Shown: positions 6,472 to 15,886 of the stretch, piece after piece | Numbering within the stretch: position 1 is the stretch's first letter | Layout of the letters: every line of letters starts with the position of its first letter | NCBI GenBank assembly: GCA_024227235.1 | Contig: JAAEKY010000693.1 | Coordinates: forward strand, 1-40,626 | Direction: 5' to 3' | Origin: Desulfobacteraceae bacterium | GTDB lineage: Bacteria > Desulfobacterota > Desulfobacteria > Desulfobacterales > Desulfobacteraceae | Length of the DNA stretch: 40,626 nt | Made by a program: the position numbers and the translations under genes | The notes under the pieces: model-generated | What the model was told of the DNA's origin: nothing | The model's database searches: none | Seen by the model: only the letters and a program-made list of their open reading frames with translations

Positions 6472-8571
6472 CTACGTAGAGGAGTCAATAGCACTGCGTA
6501 TAGTTTGAGCCAATTCCATTCTTGAAATCGGCTTATAGCAGATACTGTTGATTCCCTTTTCAGCTACTTCTTTATCGGTCATATATTGATGATGACCTGT
6601 GCACAAGATTATTGGAATATCAGGTCTAATTTTCATTAGCTCCCGTACTAACTTATCACCGGTCATATCGGGCATTACAATATCTGACATAACAACATCA
6701 AAAACATTTGGATTGGATTTAAACAAATCAAGGGCTTCAAGGCTGTTATCCAAGATAGTCACTTTATAATTTTGCTCTTCAAGCAGTCTTTTTATTGCCT
6801 TTAGTATGGAAATTTCATCATCAATAAACAAAACATGTTCTTGATTTCCCAGAGGAATGTCCTTTTCTTCGTGATCACTTTCAATTTTAAATGATTGTTC
6901 CTTAACAATGGGAAAATATAAGATAAATGTCGTACCTTTGCCCTTGTAACTTTCTACAAATATTTCTCCGCCCATACTTTTTACAGCGCCATGAACAACA
7001 GAAAGACCAAGACCTGTTCCTTCTCCCATTTGCTTCGTGGTGAAATAGGGTTCGAAAATACTATTAATATGTTCCCTGGCAATCCCCTCTCCCGTATCCG
7101 ATATGCTTATCCTAATATAGTTACCCTGCTCGATTGATTCATGGGTTTCCACCACATCTTCTGTCAAGTCCACTTTCAAATTACCGCCATCTTTTTTCAT
7201 TGCCTGTGCAGCATTCGTAAAAAGATTAAGAAACATTTGATACACCTGAGTAGGATTTGCAAGGACTTTAGACGTGCTTTTTATATTTTGTTCAATACTG
7301 ATGGTTGATGGGATAGACGACCGGATAAATTTTAGTACTTCTTTTACAATAGCACTTATATTAATCTTATTTATGCTTTCCTCAGATTGTCTAGCAAACG
7401 TAAGGATTTGCTGGGTAAGGTCTTTGGCCCGTATACTCGCAATATAAATTTCATTAAGATCATCTTCCAGCACACTACCCTTTTTTGCATCACCTTGAGC
7501 AATCTGAGTAAATCCCATTATGGCTGTCAATATATTATTAAAGTCATGAGCAATGCCTCCTGCCAATGTTCCAATAGATTCCATACGTTGGGAGTGATGC
7601 AGCCTTGCTTCCATTTCTTTTCTTTCTTTTTCTAATACAATGCATTTTTTGATTTCCTGTCGTTGGCCTTCAAAAAGTGTTGCATTATCAATAGCAATCT
7701 GGGCAATGGCCGCAAATTCTTCCAGAATAGTGATATTTTCTAAATCAATCGTTTTGTCTTCTGCGTCATAGCTCAATCCTATGACACCAACATTTTTTGA
7801 ACCAGAGACTAATGGAATTCCAATCATTGCATAACTATTTTTAAATATTGCTTCTTTTGTTGCCTCAGGCCATGTTTGAAAATTCTCCAAAATCATGGGT
7901 TCACCACTTTTAAAAATTTTCCCGGCAAAGCCTTTTCCTGATTCAATTTTAAACCCAACATAAGGGGATAAGATTCCAAAGGCAGCCCTGAGTTCCAACA
8001 CATTCTGATCTGGGTTGTAAATATGCAAAAAACCGTTTGGAATCTGCGTGATTTTTTCGGCCCGTTCCATAATTGCATTCAACAAGTCCGATAGGTTAAG
8101 CCGACGAAACATACCAAGAGAGATGGAACGCAGTGTTGACAGATATTCCTGTTGGCACGTTAACTCTCTTTCAATTACTTTGCTTTCTGAAATATCTGTA
8201 TAACTTCTTTGGAATGATATTATAGTATTGTTTTCATCTTTAATAGCTTCGGCCTGCAAGCTCACCGGAAATGTTTTACCGGATTTACCGATCATTTCCA
8301 CCTTTCCAGTCCATTTTTCACCACGGGATACTGAACCGGTGATATTTTGATTTTCCTTTGGGTCAGCATATAAGGTCTCAGCTGGTTTGCTCCTGTACTC
8401 CTCGATATTGAAACCAAACATCAGGGTAAATGCCTTGTTGTGATAAAAATGATCACCTTTTGCATCAGCAATACTAATAGCTATGGGTATTTTTTCAATA
8501 GCTGATTTTAAGATTGCCAGTTCATCATAACTGGCTTTTTCTTTTGCTTTTTCATCTTTATCCATAGTCAT
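6472..8571 (-). CDS. Hybrid sensor histidine kinase (PAS-GAF-HisKA-HATPase-REC)
   Basis: A soluble 699-residue hybrid kinase with no membrane helix, so it should sense a cytoplasmic signal. A PAS domain spans about 17-130 (HFYHNKAFTLMFGF, then FQRSYTDISESK). A GAF domain spans about 148-305. The dimerisation/phosphoacceptor segment LAGGIAHDFNNILTAIMGF has His342. The ATPase domain follows with NLFTNAAQAM, DTGEGI and GEGTGLGLSVVHG. A C-terminal receiver at about 578-696 has FIDDE and the phosphoacceptor Asp in MSDIVMPDMTG, with YKPI as the conserved Lys region. No DNA-binding output is present, so it probably passes phosphate to a separate protein. The cdaA-ybbR gene follows 23 nt downstream on the same strand, which hints at a link to c-di-AMP signalling. 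The ligand is unknown. Confidence 0.9.
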   Translation of the reverse strand: MTMDKDEKAKEKASYDELAILKSAIEKIPIAISIADAKGDHFYHNKAFTLMFGFNIEEYRSKPAETLYADPKENQNITGSVSRGEKWTGKVEMIGKSGKTFPVSLQAEAIKDENNTIISFQRSYTDISESKVIERELTCQQEYLSTLRSISLGMFRRLNLSDLLNAIMERAEKITQIPNGFLHIYNPDQNVLELRAAFGILSPYVGFKIESGKGFAGKIFKSGEPMILENFQTWPEATKEAIFKNSYAMIGIPLVSGSKNVGVIGLSYDAEDKTIDLENITILEEFAAIAQIAIDNATLFEGQRQEIKKCIVLEKERKEMEARLHHSQRMESIGTLAGGIAHDFNNILTAIMGFTQIAQGDAKKGSVLEDDLNEIYIASIRAKDLTQQILTFARQSEESINKINISAIVKEVLKFIRSSIPSTISIEQNIKSTSKVLANPTQVYQMFLNLFTNAAQAMKKDGGNLKVDLTEDVVETHESIEQGNYIRISISDTGEGIAREHINSIFEPYFTTKQMGEGTGLGLSVVHGAVKSMGGEIFVESYKGKGTTFILYFPIVKEQSFKIESDHEEKDIPLGNQEHVLFIDDEISILKAIKRLLEEQNYKVTILDNSLEALDLFKSNPNVFDVVMSDIVMPDMTGDKLVRELMKIRPDIPIILCTGHHQYMTDKEVAEKGINSICYKPISRMELAQTIRSAIDSST

Positions 8572-8750
8572 TTCTTCGATGGTTTAAGGGTTCTTAAAAT
8601 CAGTAATAGCAACTTAAAAAAAAGTTGCACATTGATACTTAATTTTCAGAAAATATTTAAAACTGCTATATTTACTATCCCTATTTAAGCTGTTTAAGTC
8701 AAGGAAGAATCCATCGTGGGATCAACAGTTAACTTGCCCAGAAGGGTTTG

Positions 8751-10586
8751 CTAATACATGGCTTCGATCAAATCTTTAAATGCTTTATTAACAAATTGTC
8801 GTTTGATCTTCATGGTGGGAGTGACTTCTCCATCCTCTTCGTACAGCCGCTTAGGAAGAAGGGTGAATTTTCTGATATTTTCAACTCTGGCAAGGGTTGA
8901 GTTTACATTTTTAACTTCTTTGTTAATGAGTTCAATCACCTGTTCATTACAGGTTAGATCCTTATAGGTTGAAAACTGTACCTTGTTGTCCTGGGCAAAT
9001 TTTACAACATTATCCTCATCAATCATTATAAGGCAGGATAAAAATTTTCGCTTATCTCCTATTACAACAGCATCATTAATATAAATACTGGCTTTAAGTT
9101 TATTCTCAATATACTGAGGTGTAATATTTTTACCGCCGGCTGTTACAATAATATCCTTTTTACGATCTGTTATTGTTAAAAAACCGTCTTCATCAATCTT
9201 ACCCACATCACCTGTTAAAAGCCATCCATCAACCAGTGTCTCATCAGTTGCCTTTTTAGCTTTATAATATCCTTTAAATACCCCAGGAGATTTAATAAGA
9301 ATTTCACCATCATCAGCAATTTTCATTTCCAGGTCTTGTATGGCCTTGCCAACAGCTCCGAATTTATTTTTATTCTGTGGAGAAATCGTTGCGCCAGCTG
9401 TACCTTCAGTTTGCCCATACACTTCAATAAGATTCATTCCAATGGATTGATAGAAGCGCAGCACATCTTTTGAGATTGGTGCAGCCGCTGAAATCGCGAC
9501 ACGGATTTTTTCAAACCCAAGTCTCTCTTTAAGCTTTCTGAAAACAACAAACCATGCAAGTTTATACAAGAGGATTTGAACAAGGCCTGGAGTTTTAAAA
9601 TCCATTATAAGGTCAGCACGTTTTTTGCCAATTTTCAGGGCAATATTAAAAATAAAACGTTTAAACCATGTAGCATCGCCCATTTTTATCATAATATTGG
9701 AATAATATTTTTCCCATATCCTTGGGACAGCATATCCGACAGTCGGAGATACTTCGATCATGTTCTGCATAACCGTATCTGGTTTTTCCACAAAATGCAC
9801 GGTATAGACATATTTCAAAGGAATAAAAACTGAAAAAAGCCGTTCAAAAATATGACATAGCGGCAGAAAGGAGAGGACATTGTCACTTTTATAAATTTTC
9901 AAAGCAGCATCTATAGCCACTGGCATCCAGGTTACATTTTTATGGGTAAGCATGGCTCCTTTTGGCGGGCCTGTCGTCCCAGATGTATAAATAATCACCG
10001 CAAGATCATCAGGCGTAACTTTTGACTGCATATTTTCAAAAAGGTCTGGCTGCTCTTTACATACTTTACTGCCATTCTCAACAAGCCCATCAAAGGTCAT
10101 GACCATGGGATCGTTAAATGCCAATAGTCCCTTTGTATCCCATACAATGACTTTTTCCAGCAAAGGGACTCTATCCTTAAACATTAACCACTTGTCTAAC
10201 TGCTCTTCATTTTCCACGAACAAAAATTTTGCATCGCAATGATCAACTACATATTCCACCTGCTGCCAGGCATTGGTGGCATACACACCTACTGAAACAC
10301 CTCCAGTGCACTGAATTCCCATATCAGCCATCACCCATTCAAAGGAATTATCACCTATAATACAGGCGCTGTCACCTTTTTCAAACCCCATGGATACAAG
10401 CGCACTTCCAATTTTTTTTGCCTTATCATAATATTCATCCCAGGTGATATCATGCCACAGTCCTAAATCTTTTGTCCGCATTGCAACCTTAGAGCCATTT
10501 TGTGCAACTGTTTTGCTAAAAACTTCTGGTATGGTTTCAAATTTTGTATTACTGTTTTTCATCGCCATGCTTTCTTTCTCTTCCAT
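8751..10586 (-). CDS. AMP-forming acyl-CoA synthetase (long-chain fatty acid--CoA ligase family)
   Basis: This enzyme activates a carboxylic acid with ATP and CoA through an acyl-adenylate. The 611-residue chain has the ANL-superfamily motifs: phosphate-binding loop VIIYTSGTTGPPKGAMLTHKN, EVYGQTEGTAGATIS, GWLLTGDVGKIDEDGFLTITDRKKDIIVTAGGKNI, and the C-terminal Lys in TPTMKIKR. Overall length and the DRKKDIIVTAGGKN segment match bacterial long-chain (FACS) members, but aromatic or branched substrates cannot be excluded. The start at 10586 overlaps the end of livF by 28 nt; ATGs at 10568 and 10562 are also possible. The tight overlap indicates it is the last gene of the liv operon and suggests the transporter imports the acid that this ligase activates. 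Confidence 0.9.
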   Translation of the reverse strand: MEEKESMAMKNSNTKFETIPEVFSKTVAQNGSKVAMRTKDLGLWHDITWDEYYDKAKKIGSALVSMGFEKGDSACIIGDNSFEWVMADMGIQCTGGVSVGVYATNAWQQVEYVVDHCDAKFLFVENEEQLDKWLMFKDRVPLLEKVIVWDTKGLLAFNDPMVMTFDGLVENGSKVCKEQPDLFENMQSKVTPDDLAVIIYTSGTTGPPKGAMLTHKNVTWMPVAIDAALKIYKSDNVLSFLPLCHIFERLFSVFIPLKYVYTVHFVEKPDTVMQNMIEVSPTVGYAVPRIWEKYYSNIMIKMGDATWFKRFIFNIALKIGKKRADLIMDFKTPGLVQILLYKLAWFVVFRKLKERLGFEKIRVAISAAAPISKDVLRFYQSIGMNLIEVYGQTEGTAGATISPQNKNKFGAVGKAIQDLEMKIADDGEILIKSPGVFKGYYKAKKATDETLVDGWLLTGDVGKIDEDGFLTITDRKKDIIVTAGGKNITPQYIENKLKASIYINDAVVIGDKRKFLSCLIMIDEDNVVKFAQDNKVQFSTYKDLTCNEQVIELINKEVKNVNSTLARVENIRKFTLLPKRLYEEDGEVTPTMKIKRQFVNKAFKDLIEAMY

Positions 10587-11335
10587 CGCTGATAGCCTTT
10601 GGCTGATGTTTCGGATTTGATGCCAAGATAAAATTCCTTAACATCTTTGTCTTCCATAAGGTCTTTTGATTTACCTTTCATCACAAATCGTCCATTTTCA
10701 AGGATCAAACCTGTAGAAGATATGGAAAGCGCCATATTTGCATTTTGCTCAACTAAAAGGATGGTTGTTCCATTTTGATTTATCTCTTTTATAATGGAGA
10801 AAATGTCTTTAACTAGCAAAGGAGAAAGGCCTAAAGACGGCTCATCAAGAATCATCAGTCTGGGTCTGAGCATTAATGCTCTACCTATAGCCAGCATTTG
10901 CTGTTCCCCCCCAGACAATGTTCCTGCCCACTGGTTGGTTCTTTCTTTTAAAACAGGGAAATAGTCAAAAACCTTTTCAATATCATTTTTTATCATAGAC
11001 GAATCTTTTCTCGTATAGGCCCCCATCAAAAGATGTTCGTGAACCGTTAGCTCTTCGAAAACTTCCCGGCCTTCAGGCACATAGGCAATTCCTTTGCGAA
11101 CAATCTCATCCGTATCCTTATGCTGGATTTGAACACCTTCAAATTCAATGGTACCTTTATCCGGCTGATCTTCTATCAATCCCATAATTGTTTTTAAAAT
11201 AGTAGATTTTCCTGCGCCATTATTACCCAGGATAGCAGTAATGCTACCCTCTTCTACTGCAAAGGAGGCGCCTCTAATGGCATAAACAAGATCATAATAG
11301 GTCTCAATATTTTTAACCTCAAGCATGTTTGCCAA
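10559..11335 (-). CDS. livF: Branched-chain-type ABC transporter ATPase LivF
   Basis: One of two cytoplasmic ATPases of a Liv/HAAT-type importer. The 258-residue protein has Walker A GNNGAGKST, signature LSGGEQQMLAIGRALM, Walker B RLMILDEPSLGLSP and the switch histidine replaced as usual by VEQN. YVPEGREVFEELTVHEHL is typical of LivF. It begins with TTG at 11335, with GGAGG about 10 nt upstream inside the end of livG; an ATG three codons later lies further from that site. The C-terminal end overlaps the start of the acyl-CoA synthetase gene. It should work with LivG, LivH, LivM and the binding protein. The substrate is not fixed by the ATPase: amino acids, amides, urea and organic acids are all known for this family. 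Confidence 0.93.
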   Translation of the reverse strand: MANMLEVKNIETYYDLVYAIRGASFAVEEGSITAILGNNGAGKSTILKTIMGLIEDQPDKGTIEFEGVQIQHKDTDEIVRKGIAYVPEGREVFEELTVHEHLLMGAYTRKDSSMIKNDIEKVFDYFPVLKERTNQWAGTLSGGEQQMLAIGRALMLRPRLMILDEPSLGLSPLLVKDIFSIIKEINQNGTTILLVEQNANMALSISSTGLILENGRFVMKGKSKDLMEDKDVKEFYLGIKSETSAKGYQRWKRKKAWR

Positions 11336-11337
11336 AA

Positions 11338-12117
11338 TTAACCATCCTCCCCAATATATGCTTTGAGAACCTCTTTATTTTGCTGGACTTGATCTGGCGT
11401 TCCAAGGGTAACAGGCTTTCCAAAGTTTATGGCCAAAACCCTGTCAGATATATCCATAACCATTTTCATATCATGTTCTATGAGAAGGATGGAAATGCCC
11501 AAATCATCCTGTATATCTTTTATCCAGAAAATCATGTCCTGCTTTTCCTCTGTATTCATACCTGCACAAGGCTCATCCAAAAGCAACAATTCAGGTTCTA
11601 AAGCAAGAGCTCTTCCGAGTTCAATTAATTTTTGTGTGCCATATGGAAGCGCTCCCACAAACTTATCTCTTACATTTTGAAGTTCAAGAAGATCGATAAT
11701 ACTTTCTACTTTTTCTCGATGCTGAATCTCTTCTTTCCCGGAAAAAGACGATTTCCCCCACAGGAACATTCCTTTAAAAAGACCTGTTTTCATGTGGATA
11801 TGACGCCCCAGCATGATATTCTCCATGGTGTTCATATGATCAAAGAGTTCAATATTCTGGAATGTTCTGGCAATCCCTATCCTGGCAATCTTATCCGGTG
11901 TCATTTTCTCAATGGAATTATCTTTAAACCGGATATTGCCCTGATCCGGTTTATAAAGCCCTGAAATACAATTAAAAAGGGTGGTCTTTCCTGCACCATT
12001 GGGACCGATCACAGAAAAGATCTCACCCTTATTCATGGTAAAACTAATATCCTGAAGCGCTTTTATCCCGCCAAAAGAGATGGAGAGATTGTCCACCTGA
12101 AAAAAAGAAAATTCCAT
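11338..12117 (-). CDS. livG: Branched-chain-type ABC transporter ATPase LivG
   Basis: The second ATPase of the Liv-type importer, 259 residues. Walker A is GPNGAGKTT, Walker B is LLLLDEPCAGMN, and IEHDMKMVMDISDRVLAINFGKP is the typical LivG C-terminal region. RIGIARTFQNIELFDHMNTMENIMLGRH is the usual LivG Q-loop stretch. The ABC signature reads LPYGTQKLIELGRAL, a LivG-type variant (YGTQK) rather than the standard LSGGQ. The start lies 2 nt after the stop of the binding-protein gene, and its stop is 2 nt before the livF start, so translation of the three genes is probably coupled. Confidence 0.93.
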   Translation of the reverse strand: MEFSFFQVDNLSISFGGIKALQDISFTMNKGEIFSVIGPNGAGKTTLFNCISGLYKPDQGNIRFKDNSIEKMTPDKIARIGIARTFQNIELFDHMNTMENIMLGRHIHMKTGLFKGMFLWGKSSFSGKEEIQHREKVESIIDLLELQNVRDKFVGALPYGTQKLIELGRALALEPELLLLDEPCAGMNTEEKQDMIFWIKDIQDDLGISILLIEHDMKMVMDISDRVLAINFGKPVTLGTPDQVQQNKEVLKAYIGEDG

Positions 12118-12119
12118 TT

Positions 12120-13313
12120 TTATTTTGTATCTATCAACCCGGTAAGTCGTTTTGATTTACCATTTTTAAGACATTGGACCAGAAAAGTCTGGGATGTCCC
12201 CTGTCTTGAATATATATCACCCTTTTTATAGGGTGTAAAATTAACTTCAGGACCAACACCTTTAAACCCTTTTATATTTTCCATAGCAGTGATAAATTTT
12301 TCTCTAGTCAAATCACGGCCGGCAGCTTTTAATCCTTCAATCATGGGCTCTACAAATAAAATACCTGCATAATAAAAGATACCCCATCTTTCTTCTTTTG
12401 CTGCATATTTATCAAATATCTCTTTTTTATATTTAGCCATCAATGGAAGTTTTGAATCTGGAACTTCGCCAAATGTGCCAGTGATCACACCCTCCCATGC
12501 ACCTTTTGTGATGGCGTTCATAAAAATAAAATCAGAACAGGTGCTGACACTCATGAACTGGGTGTCAAATTTCATGGCTTTGGAAATACCCACCACCTTT
12601 GCAGCCTGGCCTGGTGTTATCCATAAAAGCACCATGTCAGGTTTAGCTTGTCTTAATTTCATAATATGGGGTTTAAGATCTGAATCCTTTGCTTCAAAAG
12701 GTACCTGAGCGACAGATTCCATACCATGAGATTTGAGTGAAGTAAGCGCTCCGCGAAGTCCATTTTTGCCATACCCGTCATTAAGATAGGCTATAGCAAC
12801 CCGTTTTTTTCCCATTGTTTCAATGGCATAATTTACCAACACTTTTGCTTCACCTTCATATAGAGGATAAACAGCAAAAAGATTTTTCTGGGGAGGATTT
12901 ACAAACTCTCTGGAGCCTGTTGCAGGTCCTACCCATGGAACATTTTTTTTAGCAAGATACCCTTTTATTGCAAGCCCTGGAGAAGTTCCGACTCCACCAG
13001 CCCATGCAAAGATCCCGGTCCCTTCCTGAAGCTCTTTTACGCCCGCCTTAGTTTTTGCAGGGTTATACCCATCATCAAACATATGATAAACAAGTTTCCT
13101 GCCATGGATCCCTCCATTGTCATTAATCCACTTAAAATAGCCGCTAGTACCTCTTGGTACAGCTCCCCATGCTGCAGCAGGACCTGTCTGAGGCCCATAT
13201 GATCCAATATGGATTTCAGTGTCTGTGACACCTTCTTCAGCAAAAAGTCCTGGGGTAAAACTTAACAAAAATGTTAAAGAGACAAATAAAACAAACATTA
13301 ACCTTTTTTTCAT
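12120..13313 (-). CDS. livK: Periplasmic substrate-binding protein, LivK/AmiC family
   Basis: The solute receptor of the Liv-type importer, exported to the periplasm. A signal peptide occupies residues 1-25 (MKKRLMFVLFVSLTFLLSF, cleavage near LFA-EEG). The mature part begins GVTDTEIHIGSYGPQTGPAA, typical of type I periplasmic binding proteins, and contains GRKLVYHMFDDGYNPAKT and a YLNDGYGKNGLRGA segment. At 397 residues it has the usual length. GGAGGACGTT precedes the ATG. No lipobox cysteine is present. Family members bind branched-chain amino acids, amides, urea, short-chain or aromatic acids. The ligand here is unknown, but the acyl-CoA synthetase at the end of the operon favours a carboxylic acid. 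Confidence 0.9.
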   Translation of the reverse strand: MKKRLMFVLFVSLTFLLSFTPGLFAEEGVTDTEIHIGSYGPQTGPAAAWGAVPRGTSGYFKWINDNGGIHGRKLVYHMFDDGYNPAKTKAGVKELQEGTGIFAWAGGVGTSPGLAIKGYLAKKNVPWVGPATGSREFVNPPQKNLFAVYPLYEGEAKVLVNYAIETMGKKRVAIAYLNDGYGKNGLRGALTSLKSHGMESVAQVPFEAKDSDLKPHIMKLRQAKPDMVLLWITPGQAAKVVGISKAMKFDTQFMSVSTCSDFIFMNAITKGAWEGVITGTFGEVPDSKLPLMAKYKKEIFDKYAAKEERWGIFYYAGILFVEPMIEGLKAAGRDLTREKFITAMENIKGFKGVGPEVNFTPYKKGDIYSRQGTSQTFLVQCLKNGKSKRLTGLIDTK

Positions 13314-13372
13314 AACGTCCTCCTCTTCTTTTATTAATATTTATAATTCACAATAAATAATTAATGAATAAC

Positions 13373-14248
13373 TTATACTTTTTTAACATAGTGTCTTGCA
13401 AAAAGGCCGCTGGGTTTGACACACAAAACAAGCACAATAATAGCAAATGCCACCACTGTCTTAAATTCTATGGAGATATATCCCCCAAACAGATTTTCTA
13501 TAATCCCAAGCATATAAGCTGCTATAACAGCACCCGGCAAAGACGTCATTCCGCCCATTACTGCAGCGGCAAACCCTTTTAGCATTGGGTCCCACATCAT
13601 GAAAGGCTGCATTACAGTGGGAGAAATCAATAAACCGGCGGTGGCGCCCACAAGAGACGAAATCCCCCAAGTCATCATCATAATCCTGTTGGTCTTGATC
13701 CCTACAATTTGTGCTGCAACAGAGTTTTGCTGAGTGGCTTTCATGGCAAGCCCGAGTTTTGAAAATTTAAAAAACAGATAAAGCACTATCATGAAGAATA
13801 ATGCACTTATTAGCGTAAGAACATCAAGCTTGCTGATATAAATACCACCGACAATAAAGCCGTCATAAGGTCCTATGGGAAATGGCATGGTTTTTTCTTC
13901 TGCCCCAAATTTCCATGAAACAAATCCCAAAAGTACCATCTCAATACCAATGGTAATAACTATCATCCCCAGAACATTAGGTTCCTTAGCTCTGCGCAAA
14001 ATAACAAATTCCAGAAAAGCTCCCAAAATGGCAGCAAATGCAAATGATATAAAGAAGGCTAAATAAACAGATATGTTCATGGTGGTTAAAAGCATCATGG
14101 CAAAATAGGAAGTGATAAGAGCCATTTCACCCTGGGCAAAATTTGGCACCTCAGATGTCTTGTAAATAATGACCATGGCAAGGCCCATTAATGCATATGT
14201 ACTTCCTGTTGCTACTCCGCTGACAATCATCTGGATAAAATCAATCAT
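13373..14248 (-). CDS. livH: Branched-chain-type ABC transporter permease LivH
   Basis: One of two inner-membrane permeases of the importer, 291 residues with about eight hydrophobic segments. The N-terminal GVATGSTYALMGLAMVIIYKTSEVPNFAQGEM is the hallmark of LivH. The EAA-like loop region reads AMKATQQNSVAAQIVGIKTNRIMMMTWGISS, and GGMTSLPGAVIAAYMLGIIENLFGGYIS is also typical. GGAGG lies 5 nt before the ATG. The gene is 13 nt after livM and is separated from livK by 59 nt of AT-rich DNA without a recognisable signal. Confidence 0.93.
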   Translation of the reverse strand: MIDFIQMIVSGVATGSTYALMGLAMVIIYKTSEVPNFAQGEMALITSYFAMMLLTTMNISVYLAFFISFAFAAILGAFLEFVILRRAKEPNVLGMIVITIGIEMVLLGFVSWKFGAEEKTMPFPIGPYDGFIVGGIYISKLDVLTLISALFFMIVLYLFFKFSKLGLAMKATQQNSVAAQIVGIKTNRIMMMTWGISSLVGATAGLLISPTVMQPFMMWDPMLKGFAAAVMGGMTSLPGAVIAAYMLGIIENLFGGYISIEFKTVVAFAIIVLVLCVKPSGLFARHYVKKV

Positions 14249-14261
14249 TCATACCTCCGTA

Positions 14262-15311
14262 TCAAAACGGCCAGGTCCGCCAATATTTTTTCATTCGAAT
14301 CCATATGCCATAGAGTCCCAGGGGTTCAAACAACATGATGGCGATCATTATGGAACCGAATACAATGTATTGAATATTGGATACTCCTGTAATGGAAAAC
14401 CAATTTTCAGAAAGGTCTTTCAACCATTCTCCAAGATATGGAATATCAAGAATATTTCTTAATTTCAGATCAAGCCAGCAAAGAAGTACTGCCCCTGCTA
14501 CGGAACCCAACATCGAACCTAAGCCCCCTACAACAACCATGGCAAGAAAAAGGATAGACATTAAAAGAGTGAATATCTCCGGCTCTATAAATTTTAAGAC
14601 AAAAGCATACATACCGCCTGCAATACCGGCATAAAATGCACTTATTGCGAAGGCAAGGGTTTTATAAAAAACAATATTAACTCCCATGGTTTCTGCTGCA
14701 ATATCAGCATCTCTTATGGCAATAAATGCCCGGCCAACCCTTGTTTTAATAAGGTTGCGCATAAAAAGAAGAAGAAAAATTGTCAAGGTTATCACCAAAA
14801 AATAGAATTCCTTATCTGTATCCAATACCCAGGGGCCAATAGTAAGGTCTGGTGCATGGAGACCATCCCTGCCGCCAAAAAGCTCCACTCGCCCAATAAT
14901 CTGGGTGATGGTTAAACCAAAGCCAAGTGTAGCAATAGCCAGATAGGGCCCCTCAAGTCTGAGAGCTGGAAGCCCTAATAAAAATCCAAAGCCTGCTGCA
15001 ACAAGAGCGGCACAAGGCAATGCCAAAAGAAAGGGAAAACCTGCTTTGATCATCAGAATTACCGTGCCATAAGCACCGATAGCAAAAAACCCGGCATGGC
15101 CAAGTGAAATTTGCCCCGTAAATCCGACCAGAAGATTCAAGCCGGCAGCCACAATAATATTAATCGCAATATAATTGGCCACATAAACATAGTAATTATC
15201 TACAAACATGGGGAATAGATAAAGAGATCCGATCAAGACGATAAACCAGAAAACAACTACTGGTGAGGAAAAAAGCTCTACATCCTCATAATAATCTCTT
15301 TTCATATCCAT
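14262..15311 (-). CDS. livM: Branched-chain-type ABC transporter permease LivM
   Basis: The second permease, 349 residues with about ten hydrophobic segments. LNLLVGFTGQISLGHAGFFAIGAYGTVIL and LPALRLEGPYLAIATLGFGLTITQII are family hallmarks, as is the loop GRAFIAIRDADIAAETMGVNIVFYKTLAFAISA. A longer frame starts at 15335, but the ATG at 15311 has AAGGATC at a workable distance and gives a normal N-terminus, so it is chosen. It is the first gene of the liv operon (livM, livH, livK, livG, livF, acyl-CoA synthetase). The upstream DNA up to the tRNA gene should hold the promoter; no clear -35/-10 pair was found on this strand. Confidence 0.92.
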   Translation of the reverse strand: MDMKRDYYEDVELFSSPVVVFWFIVLIGSLYLFPMFVDNYYVYVANYIAINIIVAAGLNLLVGFTGQISLGHAGFFAIGAYGTVILMIKAGFPFLLALPCAALVAAGFGFLLGLPALRLEGPYLAIATLGFGLTITQIIGRVELFGGRDGLHAPDLTIGPWVLDTDKEFYFLVITLTIFLLLFMRNLIKTRVGRAFIAIRDADIAAETMGVNIVFYKTLAFAISAFYAGIAGGMYAFVLKFIEPEIFTLLMSILFLAMVVVGGLGSMLGSVAGAVLLCWLDLKLRNILDIPYLGEWLKDLSENWFSITGVSNIQYIVFGSIMIAIMLFEPLGLYGIWIRMKKYWRTWPF

Positions 15312-15445
15312 AAGAAAGGATCCTTTTGTATTCAATGGTCTGAAGAAACGGTATCTTTTCTACTTATTTTCTAACAGGATGAGTGTCAAGAAAAAAATTA
15401 AAGTGGATTTAAAAAATAAACAATGTTCAGCTAGAACAAAAATCA

Positions 15446-15475
15446 TTGACAAACATACAAAATCAACATTAATAC
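15446..15475 (+). promoter_or_regulatory. Probable promoter of the tRNA-Thr gene
   Basis: TTGACA (15446-15451) and TTAATA (15469-15474) are separated by 17 nt. The tRNA starts 45 nt after the -10, so a short leader would be processed off. Confidence 0.6.
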
Positions 15476-15519
15476 TAACATCTCAAACATTTGCATTCAA
15501 TTTGGCATTTTTACGAAAA

Positions 15520-15595
15520 GCCAATGTAGCTCAGGTGGCAGAGCAGCTCACTCGTAATGAGCAGGTCTACGGTTCGAATCCGTACATTGGCTCCA
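15520..15595 (+). tRNA. tRNA-Thr (anticodon CGT)
   Basis: A complete 76-nt tRNA including an encoded CCA end. The acceptor stem is GCCAATG with CATTGGC, followed by T and CCA. The anticodon stem GCTCA/TGAGC closes the loop CTCGTAA, giving anticodon CGT (reads ACG, threonine). The T arm is TACGG-TTCGAAT-CCGTA. The D arm contains AGCTCAGGTGGCAGAGC. No copy of its 3' end was noticed elsewhere in the window, so there is no sign of an integrated element here. Confidence 0.97.
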
Positions 15596-15734
15596 GTCAA
15601 AACGCTCAATATCAGTACCATACTATTCCCTCTTCTCAAACTATAAATCTTTGAGCTGCTTTTACGCATAATACAAGGGAACCAGAGTGTACTACTGTAC
15701 ATGAAGCCTTTCTCATAATTTGGCAGAATTTTTT

Positions 15735-15777
15735 AGCAACACAGCAAATAGGTGAGTTTTTGTTCTCATACTAATTA
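15735..15777 (+). repeat. Copy A of a 43-nt dispersed repeat
   Basis: This segment aligns over its whole length with 30343-30385. Shared blocks are AGCAAC, AGCA, GGTGAGTTTTT, CTCA and TACTAATTA. Each copy can form a small TGAG/CTCA hairpin with a T-rich loop just before TACTAATTA. This copy lies 109 nt before the PilZ/pseudokinase gene. The function is unknown. Confidence 0.65.
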
Positions 15778-15886
15778 TGGTGATTTTACAAACTTAGTGC
15801 TGGTAAAAGAAAAAAAACTATTATAATAGAAACAATAACGATTTCAATTTTTCCAGATTTTTTAATATAAAATGGAGAAAACTCTT

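Noticed and set aside
15520-15595. tRNA-Thr as an attachment site of an integrated element
   Set aside because: No repeat of the tRNA 3' end and no integrase were found in the window.
15721-15740. Sigma-54 promoter (TGGCA...AGC) before the pseudokinase gene
   Set aside because: The GG and GC elements are 12 nt apart, not the required 10.
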